In this document: one piece after another, positions 5,657 to 10,766 of the stretch
Position numbering within the stretch: the stretch's first letter is position 1
How the letters are laid out: each line of letters starts with the position of its first letter
From: Solirubrobacterales bacterium
Lineage (GTDB): Bacteria; Actinomycetota; Thermoleophilia; Solirubrobacterales; Solirubrobacteraceae
Assembly (NCBI GenBank): GCA_013695395.1
Contig: JACDAP010000033.1
Location: 1-10,766 of the forward strand
Length of the DNA stretch: 10,766 nt
Direction of reading: 5' to 3'
The notes under the pieces: generated by a model
What the model was told of the DNA's origin: nothing
Seen by the model: only the letters and a program-made list of their open reading frames with translations
The model's database searches: none
Position numbers and translations under genes: made by a program

Positions 5657-6478
5657 TCAGAAACCCGGCGGGTGGGTGACCTGGAAGCCCTTGGTCGAGC
5701 GGGGGCTCGCATTCCAGCGGCTGCCGAGCGGGCCGCCGCGGCCGCTCGTGTCGTAGCGCAGACCGTCGACGACCATGAAGGTGTGGCCGGCGTTCGCGTA
5801 GATCGTGATCCACTCACCGGGCCCCTTCTCGCCGGTTCGGGCCAGCTCCCCGGAGGTCTTCGTCACGTCGAGCAGCCCGCCGGCGGCGAGCGCGTAGCTG
5901 AGCGAGCCCGAGCAGTCGTACGCGGTGTCGACGAAGGAGCCGTGGCCGCCGCCGTAGACGTAGGGGAACTTCGCGATCGCGTTGGCGCCGGCGATCACGC
6001 GCTTGACGACCTCGGGCGTGCCGGGGCCAGGGGTCGCAGTGCCGTCGCTCCCCAGGGTGAGCCCGCGCGCACCGCGACCGCGCCCGCTTCCCTCGGCGGC
6101 GACGGCTGCGTCCATCTGCTTGAGCTCGCGGGCGATCTCCTCATCGCTCGGCGCGCCGGGGGAGATGAGCTGCGCCTTCGCGAGCGTCTCGGCCGCCTTG
6201 CCCACCGCGCCCGGCTTCGGTGCCTTCTCGGTCAGCTCCACGCTGGCGTCGGTGGCGAAGCTCTCGTCGGCCTCCGCGTTGTCGGCGATCGGCCGCGGCG
6301 TCGCGGTCACGGTCGGTGGCGTGGCCTGTGCTGCAGTCGCGACCTCGTTCTCCGCGCCGCTGCCCCCGCACCCGCCCAGGACGAACACGCACGCGCACGT
6401 TGCTGCCGACACCCGAAGAGATCCCACCAACGGGAGCCTATCCCTGCGGCGCCGCCGCCGGGCCACCTCGGTCGTCAT
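5657..6478 (-). CDS. NlpC/P60-like (C40) lipoprotein, putative cell-wall hydrolase
   Basis: This 273-residue protein has an Arg-rich start, a hydrophobic segment and a lipobox, LGGC, with the lipidated Cys at 37. It should be anchored outside the cell. A low-complexity Ala/Thr/Pro stretch and an acidic helical region (about 40-150) form a spacer. The C-terminal part from about residue 155 resembles a C40 papain-like domain: YVYGGGHG, then DCSG with C189 as probable nucleophile, and GHTFMVVDG with H232. Classical NlpC/P60 enzymes cut peptide links in peptidoglycan. The motif spacing here is somewhat atypical, and a third polar catalytic residue is not obvious by eye. The ATG at 6478 has no clear Shine-Dalgarno; a GTG at codon 18 is an alternative but would shorten the Arg-rich n-region. 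A terminator hairpin lies just upstream, so it has its own promoter, and the phosphatase follows after 59 bp. Confidence 0.82.
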   Translation of the reverse strand: MTTEVARRRRRRDRLPLVGSLRVSAATCACVFVLGGCGGSGAENEVATAAQATPPTVTATPRPIADNAEADESFATDASVELTEKAPKPGAVGKAAETLAKAQLISPGAPSDEEIARELKQMDAAVAAEGSGRGRGARGLTLGSDGTATPGPGTPEVVKRVIAGANAIAKFPYVYGGGHGSFVDTAYDCSGSLSYALAAGGLLDVTKTSGELARTGEKGPGEWITIYANAGHTFMVVDGLRYDTSGRGGPLGSRWNASPRSTKGFQVTHPPGF

Positions 6479-6498
6479 CGCACGGGTCGTCGCGCAGC

Positions 6499-6535
6499 CC
6501 GTCGTCCCGGGGTAGCAGCCACGCCGGGACGACGG
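6499..6535 (-). terminator. Terminator hairpin after the FG-GAP gene
   Basis: A perfect 12-bp stem, 6499-6510 (CCGTCGTCCCGG) with 6524-6535, around a 13-base loop lies about 15 bases past the FG-GAP stop codon. It fills most of the short gap before the lipoprotein gene, so the two genes are probably separate transcription units. Confidence 0.72.
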
Positions 6536-6550
6536 TCCGTTCTACCCGGC

Positions 6551-8533
6551 CTACTTCTTCTTCGGCGTCCGCACCACCCGGAACGTCTTGCGCGGCGGCG
6601 TCTTGGTCGTGTTGCCGGCGGCGTCGCGAGCGCTGATCGTCACACGGTGGCGGCCGAGCTTCAGGGCCTTCTTGCCGATCCGGCCGGTGAAGGCGATCGC
6701 CCTCGCGCCCTTCGGCAGGGATGTGCGCACGATGGTGCCGTCACGGACGTACCGCACGCACTTCCTCGCCCTGGCCTTGCGGAGCTTGGCGGTCGGCTTG
6801 ACGCACGACCTCCTGCCGCGCCGTAGCCCGGCGGTCCGCCGCTCGAACGTCAGCGTCACGCGGGCGGACTCGCTGAGCGTGAAGCGGATCCTCGTCCCCT
6901 GCTTCACGCCCGCGCGCCTCGCGGTGGCGCCCTTGGCGACCGCGAACGTCGCCGGGCTCAGCGAGAGCTTGGAGACGACGGGCCGGGTCTTGTCCGGCGC
7001 GGGCGTCGGCGTGGGCTTCGGGGCCGGCGTCGGCGTCGGCGAAATGCCCGTGGGCACGGCGACGAACCCGGTCAACGCGATCGACCTGGAGCCGGCTTCG
7101 CTGTTGTCGGTGACGATCAGGTTCCCGCCGATCTCCCCGGTCGCCGCGGGGGTGAGCCGCAGCACGATGTCGCAGGTCGAGCCGACGCGCAGTCGCTCGC
7201 CCTTGCAGCCGTCGGCGACGATGCTGACGCCGGACGAGCCGGCAACAGACGCGCCCGAGGTGCGGTAGAAGCCCGGTCCGGCCGCGGCCAACGTGACCTT
7301 CCGCTCGACGAAGCTGCCACCGGGTACCGAGCCACGCCCGAAGTCGACGCTCGCCGGACCGGTCGACGTGACGGTCTGGAGGTTCCGGGCGAGCGTCAGC
7401 TCGTCGGGAACGGGGTTGGTGAAGACGAGGTCGGTCTGCCCGTCGCCGTCGACGTCGCCGAACGCAACCTCGTCCGGGGAGCCGATCGCCTCGATCGGCG
7501 CGTCGAACGCGTCGAAAGCGCCGAGGCCGTTGCCGCGCAGGACGTCCACCTGGTCCTTGCCCCCGACCGCGAGGTCGTTGATGCCGTCGGCATCGAGGTC
7601 ACCGAGCGCCATTCCGGCGACGAAGAACATCGACGCCTCTTCCTGAATGAGCGGGTTGAACGATCCGTCCCCGCTCGAGAGCGCGACCCTCAGGTTGTTG
7701 CCGGCGATCCGGGAGAAGATCGCGTCCGGGCGGCCGACGCCGTCGACGTTCCCGGCGACGATGCGGTCGCCGGCCGTCGTGATGATCTGGTCGAACATCA
7801 ACGTCCCGCCGACGTTGTGGAACAGCTCGGCGTTCCCGGGCTCCGGAGACGACGTCAGCACGTCGGGCCGGCTGTCCCCGATGAAGTCGCCGATCGCGAT
7901 GCCCTTGAGCGCGGTGAACATCATGCTGGTGACCACAGGGGCTCCGAGCGCGCCGGTCCCGTTGCCCGGGAGGACGACGAGGCTCGAGTCCTCGCCCGTC
8001 ACGACGTCCGGGTTGCCGTCGCCGGTGATGTCGGCGACCTTCAGAGCGTCCTGGGACAGAGGCCCGTCGGTGCCCATGGCGAACGGTGAGCCGGTCGCGG
8101 GAGCGAAGGCGCCGGACCCGTCGCCGAGGAGCACCGCGATCTTGCCGTTCAGCCCGCCCAGGACGGAGGCGACGACGACGTCGACGTGGCTGTCGCCGTT
8201 CATGTCACCGGTCGTGACCCAGGCCGGGATGTTGCTGCCGATCTCGTGGAGCGTGGAGGAGCCGAGTCCCGCGGCGCTGCCGCGGAAGATCTGGACAGCC
8301 TGCTGGTCGCGGTTCCCGACGATCGCGTCGTCGAAGCCGTCCTCGTTGACGTCGGCGAGAACGACGCCTTCCGGCTTGTCGACGGTCGTCGTGGTGACGG
8401 GAGCGCCGAGGATCGGGGCGGCCTGGGCGGCCGGGACGACGACGACGATGGCGGCCAAGCAGGCTGGGAGCGCCAGCAGGCGGAGAGCGGTGAGCATGCT
8501 GCGCACTCTGACGCGCCGTCGCCCATCTCGCAT
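6551..8533 (-). CDS. Secreted seven-bladed FG-GAP/VCBS repeat protein
   Basis: Starting at the ATG at 8533-8531, the protein has 660 residues. A signal peptide with an Arg-rich n-region ends at about AAQA-AP (residue 38). Residues about 40-385 contain seven FG-GAP repeats, each with a calcium-type Asp loop: DVNEDGFDD, DMNGDSHVD, DITGDGNPD, DFIGDSRPD, NVDGVGRPD, DLDADGIND and DVDGDGQTD. Seven repeats fit a closed beta-propeller like the integrin alpha head. Residues about 390-490 (SVDFGRGSVPGG to SRSIALTGF) resemble an ASPM/SPD-2/Hydin-type Ig-like domain with two Cys. A Pro/Thr linker follows, then a basic C-terminal domain (SLSPATF, IRFTLSESARVTLTFERR, AISARDAAGN-like end) typical of Solirubrobacterales surface proteins. 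It is probably an adhesion or surface protein with no visible enzyme motif. A longer reading frame begins at 8617, but its extra 28 residues would precede the signal peptide. The ATG at 8497 also gives a signal peptide but lacks a ribosome site. Confidence 0.9.
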   Translation of the reverse strand: MRDGRRRVRVRSMLTALRLLALPACLAAIVVVVPAAQAAPILGAPVTTTTVDKPEGVVLADVNEDGFDDAIVGNRDQQAVQIFRGSAAGLGSSTLHEIGSNIPAWVTTGDMNGDSHVDVVVASVLGGLNGKIAVLLGDGSGAFAPATGSPFAMGTDGPLSQDALKVADITGDGNPDVVTGEDSSLVVLPGNGTGALGAPVVTSMMFTALKGIAIGDFIGDSRPDVLTSSPEPGNAELFHNVGGTLMFDQIITTAGDRIVAGNVDGVGRPDAIFSRIAGNNLRVALSSGDGSFNPLIQEEASMFFVAGMALGDLDADGINDLAVGGKDQVDVLRGNGLGAFDAFDAPIEAIGSPDEVAFGDVDGDGQTDLVFTNPVPDELTLARNLQTVTSTGPASVDFGRGSVPGGSFVERKVTLAAAGPGFYRTSGASVAGSSGVSIVADGCKGERLRVGSTCDIVLRLTPAATGEIGGNLIVTDNSEAGSRSIALTGFVAVPTGISPTPTPAPKPTPTPAPDKTRPVVSKLSLSPATFAVAKGATARRAGVKQGTRIRFTLSESARVTLTFERRTAGLRRGRRSCVKPTAKLRKARARKCVRYVRDGTIVRTSLPKGARAIAFTGRIGKKALKLGRHRVTISARDAAGNTTKTPPRKTFRVVRTPKKK

Positions 8534-8550
8534 GAGGGGGGACCCCTCAT
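8532..8550 (-). promoter_or_regulatory. Hairpin enclosing the FG-GAP ribosome site and start codon
   Basis: On the minus strand ATGAGGGG pairs with CCCCTCAT around the loop TCC. The 3' arm includes the first two bases of the chosen start codon, and the 5' arm carries GAGGGG, the only Shine-Dalgarno-like sequence. If the start is right, the message hides its own initiation region in an 8-bp hairpin. Confidence 0.5.
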
Positions 8551-8701
8551 CTTTCGCGGCGCCGCAGTCAAGTCGCGTGAAGACCGTTTCGCAGTGCACC
8601 GTCGAGCGATCGTTCACCGACCTGTAGAACGACGGTCGAATGACGGTGCTCGGTCGCGGGGCCTCGTGTCGCTCGCGCGTCGGGTGATGACGACACCAAC
8701 G

Positions 8702-8726
8702 GCTACGTGAGTGCTACGTTCGTCGC
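8702..8726 (+). promoter_or_regulatory. Putative leaderless promoter and operator of the toxin-antitoxin operon
   Basis: TACGTT at 8715-8720 fits a -10 element and lies 6 bases before the antitoxin ATG at 8727. There is no Shine-Dalgarno, which suggests a leaderless message. GCTACGT is repeated at 8702-8708 and 8713-8719, 11 bp apart (one helical turn), covering the -10. This is a plausible operator for autoregulation by the antitoxin-toxin complex. The -35 is weak: only a TGACGAC-like stretch near 8689-8695. Confidence 0.5.
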
Positions 8727-8987
8727 ATGACTGACGTCGCGGCCCGGGAGCTACGGAACCAGACGGCTGAGGTGCTGCGTCGGGTCGAGGGTGGGGAGCC
8801 GGTGACGATCACCTCCCGTGGTCGCCCGGTGGCCGAGCTCATCCCGGTGCGCCCAGCGCGTCGACGGCCGATCAGCCGAGCCGAGCTGGTGCGGCGATTG
8901 GCGATCGCCCAGGCCGACACCGGACTGCGACGCGAACTCGAGGAGCTGTCCGGGGAGAGCACCGACGAGCTCGGCCCGATCCGCTGA
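8727..8987 (+). CDS. Type II antitoxin, Phd/YefM (VapB-type)
   Basis: The 86-residue protein begins DVAARELRNQTAEVLRRVEG and continues EPVTITSRGRPVAELIPV, the Phd/YefM fold in which the N-terminal part binds operator DNA as a dimer. The C-terminal tail from about residue 50 (ISRAELVRRLAIA to ELEELSGES) is the usual flexible segment that wraps and blocks the toxin. The length is normal for the family. The TGA overlaps the toxin ATG by one base (TGATG), the classic antitoxin-first arrangement. The longer reading frame on the complementary strand is a shadow. Confidence 0.93.
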   Translation: MTDVAARELRNQTAEVLRRVEGGEPVTITSRGRPVAELIPVRPARRRPISRAELVRRLAIAQADTGLRRELEELSGESTDELGPIR

Positions 8988-9391
8988 TGGCACCCCCGGC
9001 GCGGGGCCTGCTGGACACGAGCGTCTTCATCGCGCTCGAGACCGCCCGCCCGTTGAACGCCGAGGCGCTACCGGAGGAAAGCGTGGTCTGCCCGATCACG
9101 ATCGCCGAGTTGCAGGCCGGCGTCCTGGCTGCGACGAACCTCGAAACACGCGCCCGGCGCCTGGCCACCATCGAGGCGCTCGCCGATGTCGAGGTGCTCC
9201 CGATCGACGCCGACGTCGCCGCGGCGTGGGCGCATCTCCGCGTCCACCTCCACGAGCAGCGCCGGCGGGTGAACGTCAACGACCTCTGGGTCGCCGCGAC
9301 CGCGGTCGCCAACGCGCTCCCGGTCGTCACCCAGGACGACGACTTCGACTCCCTGGAGGGCGTCCTCGGCCTGGCGGTGATCCGCGTATGA
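8987..9391 (+). CDS. vapC: PIN-domain ribonuclease toxin, VapC-type
   Basis: The 134-residue PIN-domain protein has all the acidic active-site residues in place: D10 in GLLDTSVFIALE, E41 in ITIAELQAG, D99 in VNDLWVAATA, and D117/D118 in VTQDDDFDSL. These residues hold Mg2+ or Mn2+ for cleavage of RNA; characterised VapC toxins cut initiator tRNA, other tRNAs or rRNA. The substrate cannot be told from sequence. It is coupled to the antitoxin by the TGATG overlap and looks intact, so the pair is probably functional. It stands alone between divergent and downstream genes, 73 bp before a recombination-like site's centre, and is not inside the transposon. Confidence 0.94.
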   Translation: MAPPARGLLDTSVFIALETARPLNAEALPEESVVCPITIAELQAGVLAATNLETRARRLATIEALADVEVLPIDADVAAAWAHLRVHLHEQRRRVNVNDLWVAATAVANALPVVTQDDDFDSLEGVLGLAVIRV

Positions 9392-9435
9392 ACGAGCGAC
9401 CGGTCGCGCGCGGGGTGAGTCCCTCTTCCCTCTCT

Positions 9436-9463
9436 GGATTACATAAGCGGCATTATCGAGCGT
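9436..9463. other. dif-like or TnpI-site-like inverted repeat
   Basis: The sequence GGATTACATAA, spacer GCGGCA, TTATCGAGCGT has the 11-6-11 layout of a XerCD/dif-type core, with ATAA and TTAT flanking a 6-base spacer. The ACATAA half matches the XerD arm of Escherichia coli dif. The core CATAAGCGGCATTA (9442-9455) equals CATAAGCGGATTA at 2452-2464 in front of the transposon recombinase, with one extra base. It lies in an AT-richer patch of an otherwise GC-rich intergenic region. No reading frame in 9392-9646 has support. Confidence 0.42.
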
Positions 9464-9595
9464 TGATCGCCACCATTGTCAGGGTCCGGCCTATGTGTGA
9501 CGGTCCGCACGCAGATCGTGGTTCACGTGGCCCGTCTCGGGCACACCCATCAGTAGCGCTCGGCTGATCGACCCACCGCGCCGGCGCTCCACACC

Positions 9596-9621
9596 GTCCC
9601 AGGCCGCACCTCGCCTGGGAC
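9596..9621 (+). promoter_or_regulatory. Leader hairpin upstream of the DUF892 gene
   Basis: GTCCCAGGC (9596-9604) pairs perfectly with GCCTGGGAC (9613-9621) around an 8-base loop, ending 25 bases before the ATG at 9647. It could be a leader structure or the terminator of an upstream transcript. The distance from the vapC stop (about 205 bp) makes the second reading less likely. The Shine-Dalgarno GGAG lies after it at about 9635-9639. Confidence 0.4.
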
Positions 9622-9646
9622 CCTTCACCTGGATCGGAGTCACCGT

Positions 9647-10669
9647 ATGAACGCAGCGCAGAAGAAGGTCGTCCAGTACCTCAACGAGGCGCATGCCAGC
9701 GAGCAGGCCCTCGTGCGCGTGTTGCAGGCGCAGATCGCCATGACGCCCCGCGGCTCCTACCGCACGGGTCTGGAGAAGCACCTGGACGAGACGCAGGCCC
9801 ACGCCGAGCGTGTCGGCCGGCGCCTGCAGCAGCTCGATCAGGGCTCCAATCCCTTGTCGATCGTCGTCGGGGTGGCCGAGACGGTCGTCGGACAGGTCGT
9901 GGCGCTCGGCAAGACGCCGTTGAACCTGATCCGGGGTTCCGGCGGGGAGGAGAAGGTGCTCAAGAACGCGAAGGACGCATGCGCGTCCGAGGCGCTCGAG
10001 ATCGCAACGTACACCGCGATCGAGCGCTTGGCTCGTGACGTCGGCGACGACGACACGGCCGCGTTGGCCGCCTCGATCCTCGCCGACGAGCAGAAGATGC
10101 TCGAGCGGGTCCTCCGTGAGATCCCGAAGCTGACCGATGCCGTCGTGCGCGCCGACGTCAAGGGCGATCACTCCTACGACCCGACCACCACGGGTGCCGC
10201 CGACGCCGTCCGCAAGGCCACCAAGCGGACCGAGACCGCCGCACGCAAGACCACGACGAAGGCCAAGCGCTCCGCGCGCCAGGCCCGCAAGGTCCCCGGG
10301 GTCGCGCAGGCCGAAGGCCAGATCAAGGGCGCGCTGGCCTCGGAGGGCGATCTCGCTATCGCGCGATACGACCAGCTGACCGTCGAGGAGATCACCGCGA
10401 AGCTCAGCGAGCTCTCGCAGATCGAGTTGGCGAAGACCGATGCGTACGAGCGCAAGAACCAGGACCGCAGCACGGTCCTGAGCCGCATCACGTCCCTGCG
10501 CGGCGACGAGCCGTGGGCCGGCTACGACGAGCTGACGGCCGCCGACGTGCAGACCGCGCTCGCTGCGGGCGACGACGAGCTGGCCAAGAAGGTCCGCTCC
10601 TACGAGCGGACCCACAAGGATCGCGCCGGCGTCCTGAAGACCACCGAGCGCGAGCTCGCCAACGCCTGA
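9647..10669 (+). CDS. DUF892 (YciF-like) ferritin-like protein with basic linker and tandem C-terminal repeats
   Basis: The ATG at 9647 follows a GGAG ribosome site with about 7 nt spacing and gives 340 residues. Residues 1-165 form a four-helix ferritin-like domain of the DUF892/YciE-YciF type. Candidate metal ligands are E19 in HASEQAL, E48 and H52 in LDETQAHAERV, E115/E118 in SEALEIATYTAIE, and E148 in ADEQKMLERV. DUF892 proteins are linked to stress responses, but their reaction is not established. Residues about 186-216 are a Lys/Arg/Ala/Thr-rich linker resembling histone-like tails, so nucleic-acid contact is possible (inference). Residues about 240-284 and 291-334 are two copies of a helical repeat: YDQLTVEEITAKLSELS with AYERKNQDRSTVL, and YDELTAADVQTALAAGD with SYERTHKDRAGVL. 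The usual DUF892 protein of about 165 residues lacks the second half. No signal peptide is seen. The long reading frame on the opposite strand is a shadow. Confidence 0.9.
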   Translation: MNAAQKKVVQYLNEAHASEQALVRVLQAQIAMTPRGSYRTGLEKHLDETQAHAERVGRRLQQLDQGSNPLSIVVGVAETVVGQVVALGKTPLNLIRGSGGEEKVLKNAKDACASEALEIATYTAIERLARDVGDDDTAALAASILADEQKMLERVLREIPKLTDAVVRADVKGDHSYDPTTTGAADAVRKATKRTETAARKTTTKAKRSARQARKVPGVAQAEGQIKGALASEGDLAIARYDQLTVEEITAKLSELSQIELAKTDAYERKNQDRSTVLSRITSLRGDEPWAGYDELTAADVQTALAAGDDELAKKVRSYERTHKDRAGVLKTTERELANA

Positions 10670-10675
10670 TCGCTC

Positions 10676-10691
10676 GCCCGCCCCGGCGGGC
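10676..10691 (+). terminator. Terminator hairpin 1 after the DUF892 gene
   Basis: GCCCGCC (10676-10682) pairs with GGCGGGC (10685-10691) around a two-base loop, 6 bases past the stop codon. The very tight loop means the closing pair probably opens. There is no T-tract. Confidence 0.55.
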
Positions 10692-10719
10692 CCGCACGAT
10701 CCGGCATCCGCACTGCGAA

Positions 10720-10740
10720 GGCCCGGCCTACCGCCGGGCC
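10720..10740 (+). terminator. Terminator hairpin 2 after the DUF892 gene
   Basis: GGCCCGGC (10720-10727) pairs with GCCGGGCC (10733-10740) around CTACC, preceded by AA and followed by CTCGTCC. This is the usual shape of high-GC actinobacterial terminators. It is about 50 bases past the stop codon, probably a backup to the first hairpin. Confidence 0.65.
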
Positions 10741-10766
10741 CTCGTCCCATTCCACCAGAGGAGCAC

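Noticed and set aside
3966..5756. Plus-strand reading frame of 596 codons opposite the phosphatase
   Set aside because: The minus strand encodes a complete PAS-SpoIIE protein with all catalytic motifs. The opposite frame is low-complexity Arg/Ala/Gly/Val-rich sequence typical of a high-GC antisense frame.
9436..9463. Firm call of the chromosomal dif site
   Set aside because: Only one arm resembles E. coli dif well, and its position relative to the replication terminus cannot be judged from this window. It is kept as a dif-like candidate only.
9388..9567. Possible 59-codon reading frame starting with ATGA overlap at the end of vapC
   Set aside because: It has no ribosome site of its own, no recognisable motif, and runs through the dif-like site. 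I see nothing supporting translation.
9491..10750. Minus-strand reading frame of 419 codons opposite the DUF892 gene
   Set aside because: The plus-strand DUF892 protein has recognisable domains, a ribosome site and terminators. The opposite frame has none of these.
1..10766. CRISPR array, rRNA, tRNA or riboswitch
   Set aside because: No regularly spaced repeats, no conserved rRNA stretches and no tRNA cloverleaf were seen in a manual read of both strands.

Overview
The window is GC-rich chromosomal DNA with actinobacterial-type signals. The best inferred host is a member of the Thermoleophilia, order Solirubrobacterales (Conexibacter, Solirubrobacter, Patulibacter-like). Two things suggest this. 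One is the proline/threonine-linked C-terminal domain of the FG-GAP protein, a style common in that order. The other is the cysteine-containing tail of the PAS/SpoIIE phosphatase. The assignment is inference from family resemblance; there is no rRNA or tRNA here to confirm it.

Layout. (1) Bases 1-162 hold the 3' end of a GroES-like gene. (2) Bases 166-3950 are a complete Tn3-family transposon derivative, bounded by 38-bp imperfect terminal inverted repeats (33/38 identical by eye) and a perfect 5-bp target duplication, AGCTA (161-165 and 3951-3955). It carries, all on the minus strand, a two-gene passenger operon (a secreted His/Cys-rich small protein and a membrane-anchored protein of unknown function), a TnpI-like tyrosine recombinase, and a Tn3 transposase that has lost its middle third to half and is frameshifted at the junction. 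The transposon sits directly after the groES stop codon. (3) Bases 3956-8533 return to the chromosome: a PAS-SpoIIE phosphatase with an extra C-terminal module, a C40-like lipoprotein, and a secreted seven-bladed FG-GAP protein, all minus strand. (4) Bases 8700-9391 are a VapBC-type toxin-antitoxin pair on the plus strand with a probable leaderless promoter. (5) Bases 9436-9463 hold a dif-like inverted repeat that resembles the candidate recombination site in front of the transposon's recombinase. (6) Bases 9647-10669 encode a DUF892 (YciF-like) protein with a basic linker and two tandem C-terminal repeats, followed by two terminator hairpins.

How the parts relate. In Tn3 elements the transposase makes cointegrates and the recombinase resolves them at a site near its own gene. 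Here the recombinase and a candidate site look intact while the transposase is dead, so the element should be non-autonomous but could be mobilised in trans because both ends are preserved. The passengers are a translationally coupled, exported pair that I cannot assign to a known function. The flanking chromosomal genes look like ordinary cell-envelope, signalling and stress functions. Most of the novelty lies in the transposon cargo, the recombination-site architecture, and the related site 7 kb away.
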